A stretch of 64,000 nucleotides of DNA from Thalassovita aquimarina. GTDB taxonomy: Bacteria; Pseudomonadota; Alphaproteobacteria; Rhodobacterales; Rhodobacteraceae. The stretch is from positions 242,268 through 306,267 of the forward strand of contig NZ_JADMKU010000003.1 in NCBI RefSeq assembly GCF_018219815.1. Reading direction: 5' to 3'. Made by a program: the position numbers and the translations under genes. Below are positions 17,924-30,500 of the stretch, piece after piece; positions within the stretch are counted from its first letter, which is position 1, and every line of letters begins with the position of its first letter. The notes under the pieces are model-generated. The model was not told the DNA's origin and did no database searches. It was given only the letters and a program-made list of their open reading frames with translations.

Positions 17924-18252
17924 GCGCCACAAATTACCATTTTCGCCTTATTTTTTCCAATTTTTACGCCACATTTTGCGGAAACAAACTATTTCGAAAA
18001 CGGGATTTTGCGCCACATTTTCGCCATATTTTCATGAAGTTGCGATGATTTCGGCGTGTTTGTCCTACGGAAATGCACCCAACGGCGCCAATTGCGCCGA
18101 TATGCATGGGATTGTGCGCGTTGTGGAACCAAGCGGCTGGAGGGGACTTCACCTAGGGGCGAGGGGAAAGGCAGGGTTATACAGCAAAATGTGGCGGATC
18201 GCCCGAAAATGCGAATCGCGAAAAGGTCGGAATTCAGGCTGAAATGTGGCGG
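17924..18252. repeat. Five copies of a GCGCCACATTTT-type motif upstream of the Wzz gene
   Basis: In this 402-bp gene-free stretch (17859-18260) five related motifs occur: GCGCCACAAAT at 17924-17934, GCCACATTTTGCG at 17968-17980, GCGCCACATTTTCGCC at 18010-18025, and the inverse forms AAAATGTGGCGG at 18186-18197 and GAAATGTGGCGG at 18241-18252. Three point one way and two the other. The local sequence is AT-richer than the coding DNA around it. Position relative to the leftward Wzz gene and recurrence near 43.1-43.2 kb suggest a binding site for an EPS regulator, possibly a Ros/MucR-type protein; the regulator is a guess. Confidence 0.65.
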
Positions 18253-18260
18253 CGCTGCGA

Positions 18261-18929
18261 TCAGGCGTTCGGGAGGATCGCCCCGGCGACGAAATGCCCG
18301 TCTGCTTCGAAAAAAACGCCTTGGATTGTAACGCCATTTCGGAACGGCGGAACGTCGCGACGGAACTCGGCGCGGAAGCGGTGGCCTTTCAGTTCAACCG
18401 CCAATGTCTGGAAATCGAAAATGGTTTTGCTGACGGGATACTGCGCCTTGTAGGCCGCTTCCTTGATGCAGAAGATCAGCTTGCCGTGATGGCCGCGCTT
18501 TTCCTGCGGCAGGTGACCGACCGCCCGTAGTTCTTCCGGGGTCAGGACGATGTCCCAGATATCCGGCGACAGCGGGGTGGTCGCTTCGGCATCCAGCCCG
18601 ATCGCCCGCCAATGCGGTGCATCCGACACCACCGCGAGGCAAAGCTCATCGGTATGCGAAATCGACCCGGAAATACCCCCGGGCCAGACCGGGCTGCGAT
18701 CTGCCGCCACCGGTATCGCGGGTTGCTGCAATCCCAGTTCCGCAAAGGCCGCGCGGGCCGCTGCCCGTCCGGCGGCGAATTCGCGGACGCGTTTCGGCAC
18801 TGCCTTGGCCACCGCCGCCCGTTCCCCGGGCCGCAGCCGGTGATCGGGCGATGCCGGATCGGTCAAGCCGATGCCGATGCGGCCGCCGAAAACCTGCACC
18901 AACCCGGTTCGGATGGCGTCGCGCGTCAT
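18261..18929 (-). CDS. 4'-phosphopantetheinyl transferase (Sfp/EntD type)
   Basis: A 222-residue enzyme that converts apo carrier domains to holo form by moving phosphopantetheine from CoA to serine. Signatures include [20 protein letters not shown], the metal-binding GLDAE and the C-terminal [10 protein letters not shown] (KEAxYK). Its ATG overlaps the NRPS stop (ATGA, 18926-18929), so it is co-translated with its likely client. Targets should be Ser1450 of the NRPS carrier domain and Ser1787 of the PKS carrier domain. It is the last gene of the leftward PKS/NRPS unit. Confidence 0.93.
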   Translation of the reverse strand: MTRDAIRTGLVQVFGGRIGIGLTDPASPDHRLRPGERAAVAKAVPKRVREFAAGRAAARAAFAELGLQQPAIPVAADRSPVWPGGISGSISHTDELCLAVVSDAPHWRAIGLDAEATTPLSPDIWDIVLTPEELRAVGHLPQEKRGHHGKLIFCIKEAAYKAQYPVSKTIFDFQTLAVELKGHRFRAEFRRDVPPFRNGVTIQGVFFEADGHFVAGAILPNA

Positions 18930-21900
18930 CGCGTATGGCGCGCCATCCGGCGGGCGCGCATTTCCTTGCGCCGCGACATCGCATCGGCGCGCGCGGACGT
19001 GTCGGGCGCTGGCCCGGCCTGTTCCGGCCTGGGCCGTCCGAGCGTTTCCGACACCCGTTCGGACAGGGATGACAACACCGGGAAGCGGAAGATATCAGTG
19101 ATGCCGAGTTTTGCCGCGCCCAGCTTTTCGCGGATTTCCCGGTGCGCCTGCACCGCCAGCAGGGAATGTCCGCCCAGTTCGAAGAAATTGTCCTTCGACC
19201 CGATATTCTGGACCCCCAGAATGCGCGACCAGATTGCCGCGATATCCCGTTCGACCGAATTGGTCGGGGCGACGAAGCCGGTGCTTTGCACATTGGCCTG
19301 ACGTTCCTCGGGGGCCGGTAGCGCGTTGCGATCCACCTTCTTGTTCGGGGTCAGCGGGAAGGCATCCAGCGTCACGAACTGCGCCGGCACCATGAAGTCG
19401 GGCAGGGCATCCGACAACCGCTTGCGCAGCGCGGGTTCATTCACAGGACCGTTCGCGGTCATGTAGCCGACCAGCCGGGGCGCGCCCGGTGTGTCTTCGC
19501 GTGCGATCACCACGGCGTGGGTGACATGCGGATGATCCGTCATCACCGCTTCGATTTCGCCCAGTTCGATCCGGTAGCCGCGCAGCTTGACCTGATGGTC
19601 GGCCCGGCCAAGGAAATCCAGCTTGCCATCGGCGCGCCAGCGCACCAGATCGCCGGTGCGATACATCCGTGCCCCGCCGGGGGCGGTGGTTTCGGGTTTC
19701 ACGAAAGGGTCGGCGACGAACCGTTCGGCGGTCAGTTCGGGCCGCTGCCAGTAGCCGCGCGTCACCCCGTCGCCGCCGATGTAAAGCTCGCCCGGAACGC
19801 CCACCGGCACCGGCCGCAGGTCATCGTCCAGCACATAGACCTGCGTGTTGGCGATGGGGCGGCCGATATTGACCACGCTGTCGCCCGGTGCGGCGGTTTC
19901 GGTGGTCGACCAGATCGTGGTTTCGGTCGGCCCGTACATGTTTTCGATGCCCGCGCGGGTGATTTCGGAAAATTCGCCGACCAGAGCGCCGGGCAGGGCT
20001 TCGCCGCCGATCATCAGGTGTTCGATCCGGTTCAGCGCGGTGCGCGCTTCGTCGTTCATCGAAATCATCCGCGCCATCGACGGGGTGCATTGCATGTGCG
20101 TCACACCGTGGCGCACGATCTGGGCGGCGATGGAAAAATCGTCTTCGTCCAGCTCAACCTCGGTATTGGCGCCTTTCAGCACCTCGGCCAGCAGGTGAAG
20201 GCCGTTCAGGACCGTCTGTTTCTCGATCCCGTAGTCGATCAGGCAGGCGATTTCGTCGACGCCGATCCGTTTCAACTGTTCAACCCGGTTCAGGCAATCC
20301 TCGACCGTGCCGAACAGCCCCGAATCCTCGAAATAGCGCAGGAAGGCGAATTCGAGGATCGCGTCCAGTTCTTCGGCATCCAGCGTGCCGAGGTCCAGTT
20401 CGAAAGGATTGTTCACCCCTTCGGGCCGTTTAAAGGCGGGGAAGGCCCAGGCGAATTGCTTGATCAGCCCGGCGGCGGAATTGAGGTAATCCTTCATCGG
20501 CCCGCGCGCGATTTCGCGGGCCTGTTCGCGATCCTCGGCCACATAGGTGTGCAGCATCAGCGTGACGGTGAAATCTTTCGGATCATGCCCCGCCTCGCGC
20601 AGCGCCGCGTGGTAGAGTTTGATCTTGTCTCCCACCTCCGCGATGCTCTGGCCCAGAAGGTGGGTCAGCACGTTGGCACCGATCCGGCCCGCTTCCTTCC
20701 AGGTTTCGGGATTGCCAGCGGTGGTCACCCAGATGTTGAGTGTCTTCGACACCGGGCGCGGCTGGGTGACCAGGCCGTGCATTTCGCCGTTAGCCATCGG
20801 GAATTCGACCTCTTCCCCGGCCCAGAGCTTGCGCAGGGTCTCTATGGTTTCCAGCATCGCGGGCTTGTTGTTGGGCGGGCTGTTTTCCGGGCGCAGCACG
20901 AAATCGTGCGGCTGCCAGCCCGAGGCGATTCCGATCCCGGTGCGCCCGTTGGTCAGGTTGTCGATCACTGCCCATTCCTCGGCGATCCGGGCGGGGTGGT
21001 GCAACGGCGCGACGCAGCTGCCCGCGCGCACGGCCAGGTTCTTGGTCAGTGCGGCAACGGCGGCGCCGGTGACCGACGGGTTCGGGTAGGGGCCGCCGAA
21101 GGCGTGGAAATGGCGTTCCGGGGTCCAGACCGCGCAGAACCCGTTCGCATCGGCGATTTTCGCGCCTTCGAACAGCAATTCGTACTTGTCGCGTCCGACG
21201 CCATCGTCGTTGCCCCAGTAGAAGAGGCTGAAATCCATCCCCTTGCCGGTCATCGGCATCCGGCCCTTCGACACCAGCGCGCGGTTATCGTCGCTCGAAA
21301 GCACCAGCTTGAAGCCCCGCGCCAGCGTGTAGAACAGTTCCAGCACCGAGATGTCGAAGCTCAGGCTGGTCACAGCCAACCAGACGCCGCCCTGCGCATG
21401 ATCGATCCGGTCGTCCATTCCGGTGAAGAAATTCGACACGTTGCGGTGTTCGACCATCACCCCCTTGGGCCGCCCGGTAGATCCCGAGGTATAGATCATG
21501 TAGGCCATGTCATGGCCCTTCGCGCGGCTGTCGATATTGTCGGTGGGCGCCGACAGAATGCGCGGATCGGTATCCAGTGCCAGCACCTGCGCGGTGTGAT
21601 CGGGCAGGCCGACGGCCATCGCCTGTTGCGTTACGATCACCGGGCAGGCGCTGTCTTCGATGTAAAGCGCGATGCGGTCGGTCGGGTAGACCGGGTCAAG
21701 CGGCACATAGGCGCCGCCTGCCTTGAGGATGCCAAGCGCCCCGATCAGAAGGGACGGGCTGCGATAGGTGTAAAGTCCCACCAGTGTGCCCGGCTTCACA
21801 CCCATCTGCGTCAGAATATGCGCCACCTGGTTGGCGCGCGCGTTCAATTCGGCGTAGGTCAGGCTTTCGCCATCCACCACCAGGGCTTCTGCCTCAGGCG

Positions 21901-23512
21901 TTCTGGCGACCTGCCGTTCGAACATCTGGTGGATGCACAGGTCGGGATCGTAATCCGTCTTGGTCGCGTTCCAGTCGTAAAGGATCAGCTCACGTTCGGC
22001 ATCGGGCAGGATGTCGAGGGTTTTGATCTGTGCCTGCAGGTCGGCACTCGCGGCTTTCTCGATCCGGGCCGCCATCAGTCGCAGGAACTCGGGCGAGACC
22101 TTGGCCGCATCGCCCAGCAGCTTCACCGCGCCCCCGGCGGTGCAAAGCGTGATCGCCGTGCCAGGGATTAGCGCGGCCTGATCGCTCAGCCCCAGTTGCG
22201 GGGTGTCGATCCGCGCCTGCCCCGGCAGGCGGGCGGGCATGTCGGCGGGCGCGGGCCCGTACCGGCGCGCGGCGGCGAGAGAGTTATGGAACCCGGCAAG
22301 GGCGGTTTCGACGCTGGCGGAGGCATCCAGCCGGACCGGAGCCCACGGCATCAGGTATCCCTCGGGCGCCGCAGTCGCGGTGCCCCACGCCAGATCGACC
22401 GTGCTGGTCGCCGCCAGCCGCCCGGCGACCAGCGCCAGCGAATTCACCGCGCTGTCCGCGTCCAGCGACAAGGGCTGTTCCAGCACCCCTTCGGATGCCG
22501 TGGCGACCAACGGCAGTTGCGCCGGGGTGAAGGTTTCGAACAGGGCGCGATAGGTCGGTTCGCCCTTGATTGCCTTCTGCATCGCCGCGTCCAGCGTGTC
22601 GCTTAGCGCCGCGTCGGGGCTGGGCAGCAGGTCGCTCTTGGAAACGAGCTTGGGCAGGTTCACCCCAGACCCGTCCGGCGCGCTGAATCCGCGAAGTTCC
22701 ACCGCGCCGTCACCGCAGGCCACGGTGAGGTGGTCGCCGGTAATCTCGATCACTTCGCCGGGTTGACCCGTCGCTTCCGACGGGGCGGATTTTCCGACCA
22801 GAACCAGCTTCCCGCCGACGTCGATCTTGGCGCAGAACAGCGGGTTCCAGTAATCGCCGTGATCCAGCGCCCGGACCAGCGCGTCGACCTCAGCCGCGGG
22901 TTTGGTGAAATCCAGCCGTCCGGCCGCTGTGGGGCGATGCAACAGGCCGAAATAGCTGCGTTGCGACAGGTCCTGTTGCTGCCGTGCCGGTGCGCCGCTG
23001 GCCAGCGCATCGGCCAGTTCCGAGAAACTGCCGATCGCCGCCTCGTAGCAGCGGGTGTTCAGCGTCAGCGCAGTATCGGTCGGTGCGATTGCAAAACGGC
23101 GCTGGATCAGGATATCGCCCTCGTCGATGCCGCCTTCGATCATGTGCCAGGTGATGCCGTGGCGCGGTTCCTGCGCGGCCACGGCCCAGACCGGCGCGTT
23201 CAGCCCGGCATAGGCGGGCAGCGGTCCGTCGTGGAAATTCACCGCGCCCTTGGCGGGCATCGTCAGCACGTCGCCCGGGATGATGTCGAGATTGGCGATG
23301 CTCAGCAGCCAATCGAATTGCAGCCCACCCAGCCGAGCGCCCAGATCGTTGCCCGGCGCTTCGACCCGCAGCCCCGCGCCCGTCGCCCATTTCGCGATGT
23401 CCGCGTTGCGGGTGACCACGGCGGCAATCCCGTGCTCCTTGCCGCGCAGGATTTCCCCGCACTGGATCACTAGGGATTCGTTGCCGATCAGGACGCTGGA
23501 AAACTGCGACAT
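18926..23512 (-). CDS. NRPS: formyltransferase - degenerate C-like region - adenylation domain with inserted luciferase-like monooxygenase - carrier
   Basis: A 1528-residue megasynthase. Residues 1 to about 290 are formyltransferase-like; Asn92, His94 (NFHDGPLP) and Asp130 keep the spacing of PurN Asn106/His108/Asp144. Residues about 300-500 resemble the end of a condensation domain but have no HHxxxDG. The adenylation domain starts near 525 ([11 protein letters not shown] at 674, FDIS at 719), is interrupted at about 757-1115 by an FMN luciferase-like monooxygenase, and resumes with [10 protein letters not shown] at 1192. The carrier domain is at about 1415-1485, with Ser1450 in ELGGHS. Specificity residues read D-I-L-Q-M-G-M-I-W-K, closest to the glycine code I recall. 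The C-terminus is Arg-rich. A GGAGTAATCCC site precedes ATG. Layout resembles the MupA/Atu3671 family. Confidence 0.9.
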   Translation of the reverse strand: MSQFSSVLIGNESLVIQCGEILRGKEHGIAAVVTRNADIAKWATGAGLRVEAPGNDLGARLGGLQFDWLLSIANLDIIPGDVLTMPAKGAVNFHDGPLPAYAGLNAPVWAVAAQEPRHGITWHMIEGGIDEGDILIQRRFAIAPTDTALTLNTRCYEAAIGSFSELADALASGAPARQQQDLSQRSYFGLLHRPTAAGRLDFTKPAAEVDALVRALDHGDYWNPLFCAKIDVGGKLVLVGKSAPSEATGQPGEVIEITGDHLTVACGDGAVELRGFSAPDGSGVNLPKLVSKSDLLPSPDAALSDTLDAAMQKAIKGEPTYRALFETFTPAQLPLVATASEGVLEQPLSLDADSAVNSLALVAGRLAATSTVDLAWGTATAAPEGYLMPWAPVRLDASASVETALAGFHNSLAAARRYGPAPADMPARLPGQARIDTPQLGLSDQAALIPGTAITLCTAGGAVKLLGDAAKVSPEFLRLMAARIEKAASADLQAQIKTLDILPDAERELILYDWNATKTDYDPDLCIHQMFERQVARTPEAEALVVDGESLTYAELNARANQVAHILTQMGVKPGTLVGLYTYRSPSLLIGALGILKAGGAYVPLDPVYPTDRIALYIEDSACPVIVTQQAMAVGLPDHTAQVLALDTDPRILSAPTDNIDSRAKGHDMAYMIYTSGSTGRPKGVMVEHRNVSNFFTGMDDRIDHAQGGVWLAVTSLSFDISVLELFYTLARGFKLVLSSDDNRALVSKGRMPMTGKGMDFSLFYWGNDDGVGRDKYELLFEGAKIADANGFCAVWTPERHFHAFGGPYPNPSVTGAAVAALTKNLAVRAGSCVAPLHHPARIAEEWAVIDNLTNGRTGIGIASGWQPHDFVLRPENSPPNNKPAMLETIETLRKLWAGEEVEFPMANGEMHGLVTQPRPVSKTLNIWVTTAGNPETWKEAGRIGANVLTHLLGQSIAEVGDKIKLYHAALREAGHDPKDFTVTLMLHTYVAEDREQAREIARGPMKDYLNSAAGLIKQFAWAFPAFKRPEGVNNPFELDLGTLDAEELDAILEFAFLRYFEDSGLFGTVEDCLNRVEQLKRIGVDEIACLIDYGIEKQTVLNGLHLLAEVLKGANTEVELDEDDFSIAAQIVRHGVTHMQCTPSMARMISMNDEARTALNRIEHLMIGGEALPGALVGEFSEITRAGIENMYGPTETTIWSTTETAAPGDSVVNIGRPIANTQVYVLDDDLRPVPVGVPGELYIGGDGVTRGYWQRPELTAERFVADPFVKPETTAPGGARMYRTGDLVRWRADGKLDFLGRADHQVKLRGYRIELGEIEAVMTDHPHVTHAVVIAREDTPGAPRLVGYMTANGPVNEPALRKRLSDALPDFMVPAQFVTLDAFPLTPNKKVDRNALPAPEERQANVQSTGFVAPTNSVERDIAAIWSRILGVQNIGSKDNFFELGGHSLLAVQAHREIREKLGAAKLGITDIFRFPVLSSLSERVSETLGRPRPEQAGPAPDTSARADAMSRRKEMRARRMARHTR

Positions 23513-23516
23513 GGGA

Positions 23517-24548
23517 TTACTCCGATACGAACAGGGACCCGTCCGGCCGAGGCAAGTCTTCGGTCAGGCGGGGAACGGCCGCGCGGCGGCGGGGTTTGAA
23601 CATCGCGGCCAGGTCATGGCGCAGCAAGGTTCGCAGGAAATGGGGCGGGTCGGCCGGTTTGCGGCCCTGCAGGTATTGCCGCATCCGGTGCAGAACGCCG
23701 CCTGCCAGATGCGACAGGGTCGCCAGCGCGGCGTAAAACGCGCCGTGGTTCTTGGCATAATAATACGCCCTGGAATCGAACCAGTAATTGGGTACCCGGC
23801 GCCATTCCTTCATGCCGGTGCTGACCGATCCGATATGGGTCACGTCGCTTTCGCGCACGAAAACGGTCTGGTACCCGGCACGATGCGCGCGCAGGCACAG
23901 GTCGGTTTCCTCAAAATACAGGAAAAAGGTTTCGTCGAAGAGCCCGATTTCATCGAGCACAGACCGCCGCATCATCAGGCTGGCCCCGGCCAGCCAGTCG
24001 ACCGGGCAGGTATGATCGGGGATGTCCACCGGCATGCGTTTGCGGGACAGCGCCCTGCTGACGATGCCGAGGCGGATCGCGCCTTCGAATTCACTGGCGA
24101 TCGAGGGAAAGCGGAAGGTGGTCAGGTGCGGATCACCTTCGGGGCCGTGGATGTAGCTGCCCGCGAACCCGGCCTCGGGATGGATTTGCAGGTAATCGAG
24201 AAGACGCCGGATCGCATCCGCTGCGGGAAAGGCATCGGAATTCAGAACATAGATGTAATCGGGCTGGCTGCCGTCGCTCAGCCCGGTCTGGATGCCGAAA
24301 TTGTTGCCCGCCCCGAAACCGCCATTGCGGTCCGACAGCAGCACCCGGACCCGGTTGCCATCGGTCCATCCTTTCGCCTGCGCATGCTTGGAAAGCCGCT
24401 CAAAGGACCCGTCGCCGGAATCGTTGTCCACGACCACGATTTCGCCGTCGATCCCCTCCATCGCGCGCAGCGCCGTGTCGACCGATTCCACGGTCATGTC
24501 GGGCGTGCGGTAGTTCAGGATCACGGTCAGAAGGCGCGGGCTGTTCAT
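23517..24548 (-). CDS. Glycosyltransferase family 2 between the PKS and NRPS genes
   Basis: A 343-residue GT-A glycosyltransferase, rhamnosyltransferase-like. It begins [18 protein letters not shown] and has [11 protein letters not shown] and the metal-site region VLNSDAFP. The start is set at 24548; an upstream in-frame extension lies inside the PKS gene and reads as its shadow. It begins 4 bp after the PKS stop and ends 4 bp before the NRPS start, so the three are surely one transcript. It suggests that the PKS/NRPS product or its acceptor is glycosylated, or that the gene belongs to EPS assembly and shares the operon. Specificity unknown. Confidence 0.88.
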   Translation of the reverse strand: MNSPRLLTVILNYRTPDMTVESVDTALRAMEGIDGEIVVVDNDSGDGSFERLSKHAQAKGWTDGNRVRVLLSDRNGGFGAGNNFGIQTGLSDGSQPDYIYVLNSDAFPAADAIRRLLDYLQIHPEAGFAGSYIHGPEGDPHLTTFRFPSIASEFEGAIRLGIVSRALSRKRMPVDIPDHTCPVDWLAGASLMMRRSVLDEIGLFDETFFLYFEETDLCLRAHRAGYQTVFVRESDVTHIGSVSTGMKEWRRVPNYWFDSRAYYYAKNHGAFYAALATLSHLAGGVLHRMRQYLQGRKPADPPHFLRTLLRHDLAAMFKPRRRAAVPRLTEDLPRPDGSLFVSE

Positions 24549-24552
24549 CGGT

Positions 24553-27500
24553 TCACTCCGCGGCCTTGTCGTGGACAAGGGCTTGGTCCGGTCGGCGTTC
24601 CGCCGCTTCGATCCCGGCCCGGATACGGGCGGCCAGCACCCGCACATTGGGTTCCAGAACCATCGAATCGTGGTCGCCCGGCACCTCGAAGACCTGCAGA
24701 TCCGGAACCCATTGGGTCCAGTCGTTGTCGGGCAGCACATAGGCGCGTTCGGAATTCACCAAACGGTCCGGCGCCACCTGCCATTTGCCCCGCAGCGGCG
24801 GGCGGTAGAGATGCAGCGGCCCGTTCCAGGGCTTCAGCTGGTAGCCGGCGACGGCCTGCAGGAAGGCGGCCTCGATCTCGGCATTGTGGAACTGCGCCGG
24901 GCCGTCGCCGGTTTCCGCGCCCTTGCGCCGCCTGGCGAATTCCCAGCGGATGCGGTTGGCCGCCCATTGCAGCGGATAGGCGGGGCCGCGTTGCTTCAGT
25001 TCCAACCACTGGATCATCGCCCGGTCGCGTCTGGTCAGCGGCCGACGCACCGGCAGGGGCGTGTCGAGCATCACCAGAATTGCCACCTCTTCGCCTGCCG
25101 CTTTCAGCTGCTGCGCGATTTCATACGCGGTGATGCCGCCGCCGGAAAACCCGCCCAGCAGGTAAGGCCCGTGCGGTTGCAGCTGGCGCATTTCGGCGAT
25201 GTAGTCGCGCGCGGCGTCTTCGATGGAACTGTGCGGATCGGCGTCGCCGTAAAGCCCGCGCGCCTGCAACCCATAGAACGGCCGGTCGGTGCCCAGAAGA
25301 TGTGCCAGGTGGCGCAGGTTCAACACGTTGCCGAACATTCCTGCGACAAGGAAGAAGGGCGTTTTCGGTCCGCCTTCGCCCTGATGCATCGGCACCACAT
25401 GGGTGAAACGGCGTTCGGGGGCGGCGGGTTTCGCGGCATCCCCGGCCGCCGTTCCCTGATTAGGGATCATCGCGGCGATCTTGCGCACGGTGGGGGCTTC
25501 GAACAGGACCGAGATCGGGAAATCGGTGCCGAAAGCATTCTTGATCCGGGCAAACAGCCGCACCGCGATCAGCGAATGACCACCCAGATCGAAGAAACTG
25601 TCGTCGATGCCGACCTGATCGACGCCCAAGAGTTCCTCGAAGAACAGGGCCAAGCGCTTTTCCACCTCGGTTTCCGGCGCCGCGTAATCCTGATCCAGCT
25701 CCGGGCGCTGGAATTTCTGCTCCGCGCTTTCGGATTGGGTTTCCCCGGCCTGATCGATTAGGCCGTGCAGGTCGAGCGAGGAGACCACGATCTGCGACTG
25801 CCCGCTGGCCAGGGCGCGGAAAAACGCCTCTGCCCCCTCGGCGCGGCGGATGCCCTGCGACAGGTTGTGCAGCAGCCGCTCCTCGGCGGGCGACAGAGGG
25901 CGGTGTTCGGGGGTGGTTGCCTGCGCTTCGGTCCGGGCGAAGGCTGCATTAGCGTCCAGCTTGCGGATGGAAAACCCTTCGATGTCCAGCAGAACGGTAC
26001 CATCCGGTGCGGCGATGGTAATGTCGAAGGTCGCCATCGGCCCGGCATCGGTGTTTTCCCCGGCGTTGCGGACCCAGCTGATCACCTCGCCCTGCAGCGG
26101 CGCGAAGACGCTCAGACGGTGATAGGATACCGGCACCCAAAGCTGCGCCGCCGCGTATCCGTCGATCAGTTCCATCGCCCAGCCGGTCGCGATGTCGAGA
26201 AGCCCGGGATGCAGCGTATAGGTATTGAGATCACCGCGGAACTGCAGCGGCAGCGCCAGCCGGGCGATGCCTTCGTTCACGCCATACGATGCCGTATTGA
26301 GAACCCGCCAGCGCGGTCCGAAAATCAGGTGCTTTTCTTGCGGCGTTGTCAACGACCCGCCCTCGGGGGCTGTTCGCGGGGCGCTGCAACGCGCAGCGAT
26401 GGCGCTCAGGTCCAACTTGTCCGGGGCTTGCAACGGCAGCAGCGCAACCGAACCCTGTGCATTCAATTCGAACCGGTCAATCCCGGCCTCGGCGCTTTGG
26501 ATTTCCACTTCGTAGCCCTGATCGCTGCGCGGCAGGCGCAGGCGCATCTGGCGCTCGCCCTGCGCGGGCACTTGCATCGGCGACAGGAAGAACAGGTCGT
26601 GGACTTCGTAAGGCCCCGTTTCGCCCTGTGCCCTCAGCGCCTCGTCGATCAGTTCCAGATAGCCGGTACCGGGCAGCAGGATATCGCCCTGCCGGGTACG
26701 GTGTTCGTTCAGCACCCAACGGTCGCGGGGGGCCAGCGTGCTGGTGAAAGTCCGGGTGCCATCGGCATCGAAGCATTTCTGGTCCAGCAGCGCCTGCCCC
26801 GCCGGTTCCGGGTCCGCCCTGTTCGCTGCGCCGGTCCGCGTTGCCATCGCATCGGCGGCCATGCCCGTATCGGCCCATATGCCCCAGTCGATCGCCATCA
26901 CGCGCGTCTTGCCCCCCGCCCGCGATTTGGCGAAGGCGTTGAGGTATTCGTTGGCGGCGACGTAATCGACCTGACCGGCGGGCGCCGTCGCGGTCGAGCT
27001 GGACGAAAACAGCACCATGAAATCCAGCGCCCCATCGGGGAACAGCCCGTCCAGAACCTGGGTGCCGTGGATTTTCGGGGTGAATACGTCCTCGATATCG
27101 GACAGCGATTTGCCCAGGATCGGCGCGTCGGCGATGACGCCGGCGGCATGGATGACGCCGTTGATGCCGCCGAATTTTTCGGTCGCGATCTGCACGGCGC
27201 CGCGCATGTTTTCGACATTGCTGACATCGGCGGGCAGGACCAGAACCTGACCCCCGGCCTGTTCCAGGCTTTCAACCGCCCGGATGCGGCGCACCACCGC
27301 GTCGTTCGGCGCGGTCTTCATCAGGATGGCGTCCCAGTCGGCCCGGTCGGGCAGGGGCGTGCGGGCCAGCAGCACGATATTGGCCCCGGCGCGGGTGATC
27401 AGCGCCTTGGCCAGTGTCGTGCCGATGCCGCCGAAACCGCCGGTGATCATGTAGGTGCCGCCCTGCCGGATCGGCAGGTCTTCGGTCGCCTCGAACGGGG

Positions 27501-30500
27501 CTTCGGCGAAATCCTGTTCGAACCGCTTGTCGCCCCGGATCGCGGCGATGGTGTTGGCGGGCGTTGCCAGCGCCTCTTCCAGCAGTTGATCGGCGATCCG
27601 CGCATCTTGGGGTTTCCTGCCCTCGCGCGGCACATCCAGCACCGAACAGGTGATTCCGGGGAATTCGCGCGGGATCACCCGGGCGGGCCCCATCACCGTG
27701 GCCTTGTCGGGATAGCGCAAGACCTCGTCCCGCACCTGCGCCGCGTCCGAGGTTACTACGGTGATATGCAGCGGCACGGGCGCGTTCTGTTCGCTGATCG
27801 CCTGCGCGAGGAACAGCAGCGAATAGAAGCCGTGTTCCTGATTGCGGTGGAAGAAGCTGGAACCGGGGCGGAATTTTTCGTCCTCGGTCAGCAGCCACAG
27901 ATGCAGGATGCGGCTGGGTAATTCGCCCCGCGCCGACAGGTCCTGCAGCAACTGGTCGTATCCCGTTCGCCCCTGCTCGGGCGGCAGGACATAGCCGGTT
28001 TCGGTGCGCGCAAAGGCATCGCCGGGCCGGACCGACGTCACCTTATGCCCCGCCAAACGCAGGCGTTTGGAAATTTCCGCACCTGCGCCGGTATCGTCTT
28101 CGAAGATCAGCCAGGTTTCCTTCGCGGCCCCGGACAGATCGCCCGCCACATCCACCGCGCAATCGGCATAACGCGGTTTCCAGACCGGGCGATAGGCCCA
28201 TTCGTCCATGTCGTCCTGCCGCATCAGCCATGTGTCGGCTTGGGGGGCGCCTGCCTCGGCCGGTTCGATGAAATATTCCTGCTGCTGGAAGGCGTAGGAA
28301 GGCAGGACCACGCGGTTGCGTTTCGCCTCGCCCCAGATCTGGTGCCAGTCGAAATCGACGCCCACGGCCCAGGCCCGCCCCAGCATCGCGGCGAAATACG
28401 TATCGTCGGCGATATTGTCCTGCGGGTGGTGCAGGGTGCCGATCACCTGGTTCGAGGACACGTCCGGGTGCTGCCCGGTGAGCGAAGACAGCGCCTTGCC
28501 CGGTCCGACCTCAATGAACACCTTGTCGCCGGTGGCGGCCAGCGTACCGATGCAGTCGGCGAACATCACCGTGTTGCGCAGGTGGCCGACCCAGTAATCG
28601 GGGTCCGTGGCCTGATCGGCGGTGATGAATTGACCGGTGCGGTTCGACGTGAAAGGGATCTGCGGCGGGTTGAGCTGGATCGACTTCAGATAGGCGCGGA
28701 ATGGGTCGAGGATCGGGGCGAGCATCCGGCTATGCGCGGCGATGTCGATCGGGATGCGCTGGCAGTCCACGTCGCGCGCTTTCAGCTCGGCTTCCAGCCG
28801 GTCCAGCGCCGCCTGCGGGCCGGAGGCGACGGAGAGGCCGGGCGCATTCACCCCCGCCAGGTCCAGATCATCGCCCAGCAGCGGCTTCAACTCCTCGGCG
28901 GGCAGCGATACGCTCAGCATCCCGCCGGCGGGCACCGTGTCGAACAACTGCCCGCGCAGATGCACCAGCCCGATGCAATCCTCGAAGCTCATCACGCCGG
29001 CCAGACAGGCGGCGGTGTTTTCGCCCATCGAATGGCCGACCAGCGCCGAGGGCTTCACCCCCCAGCTGATCCACAGCTGCGCCAGCGCATATTCCACGAT
29101 CATGATCAGCGGCAGCTGGATCGAGGGCGTTTTCAGCTTTTCATCCGCCGCCTGTTCCTGCCCCGGTTCGGGTAGCCACAGCGCGCGAATGTCGTAATCG
29201 ATCTTGGCCTGCAGAACCTCCAGCCCCCGGTCCATCCATTCGGCGAACACCGGTTCGGTTTCATAGAGGTCATGCGCCATGCCCGCATATTGCGCGCCGC
29301 CGCCGGGGAACATGAAGACGACCTCGGGGCGGTCGCCCACCACCTGATGGGTGAAAACCCGGCGGGGATCATTCGCCTCCAGCAGGTCGGCGGCTTCCTC
29401 ATGAGTTTCCGCCACCACCACGCGGCGGCGTTCGAAAGCCCGGCGGCCTTTCTTCAGGGTCCAGGCGACATCGGCCAGCGGCTGTTCGGGATGGGCGCGC
29501 AGATGCGCGGCGAGGTTGGCGGCGTTGGCCTCCAGCGCCGATTTGGTGCGGCCCGAAACGGTCAGGATCTGGAATGGACAGTCGCTTTCTTCCGAGGCCG
29601 CCCGTTCGGGGGCTTCTTCCAGCACCACATGCGCGTTGGTGCCGCCGACACCCAGCGAATTGACCCCGGCGCGGCGCGGTCCCTTGTGCGATACCCAGTC
29701 GGTCAGGCGGTCGTTCACGATGAACGGCGAATGGTCGAAATCAATCGCCGGGTTGGGTTTTTCGAACCCGAGGCTTGGCGGCATCTGCTTGTTGTGCAGC
29801 GCAAGGCTGGCCTTGATCAGGCTGGCCACGCCTGCCGCCGTGTCCAGATGGCCGATATTGGTCTTCACCGACCCGATGCGGCAGAACCGGGTCTCGTCGG
29901 TGGTCTCATTGAATGCCTGGGTCAGCGCGGCGACCTCGATCGGGTCGCCCAGATAGGTGCCGGTGCCGTGGCATTCGACGTAATCGATGGTGTCGGCGCT
30001 GACATCCGATAGCGCTTGGGCCTCCGCAATCGCCGCCGCCTGTCCGTCGACCGAGGGCGCAAGGTATCCGGCCTTCGCCGCGCCGTCGTTGTTGACCGCC
30101 GAACCTTTGATGACGGCCCAGATGTGATCGCCATCGGCAATCGCGTCTTCCAGCCGCCGCAGCACCACGACACCCGCGCCGGACCCGAAAACGGTGCCCT
30201 GCGCGCGGTGGTCGAAGGCGTGGCAATGGCCGTCGGGCGACAGAATCTCGCCCTCCTTGTAGAGATAGCCGCGCCCCTGGGGCAGTTCGATCGTCACGCC
30301 GCCCGCTAAGGCCATGTCGCATTCGCCGTTCAGCAGCGACTGGCAGGCATAATGGGTCGCCACCAGCGATGTGGAACAGGCGGTTTGCACGTTGACCGAC
30401 GGGCCCTTGAGGTCCAGCACGTGGCTGAGGCGCGTGACCATGAAATCCTTGTCATTGCCGGTATGACGCAGAAGGAACATGCCGGTGCTGTCGACCAGAT

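Noticed and set aside
19517..22171. Long open frame (884 codons) on the plus strand opposite the NRPS
   Set aside because: It is the antisense shadow of a GC-rich gene; its translation has no family motif, while the opposite strand carries clear formyltransferase, adenylation and monooxygenase motifs.
25765..27921. Long plus-strand frame (718 codons) opposite the PKS
   Set aside because: Antisense shadow: low-complexity His/Gln/Arg/Gly composition and no start context; the PKS catalytic residues are on the other strand.
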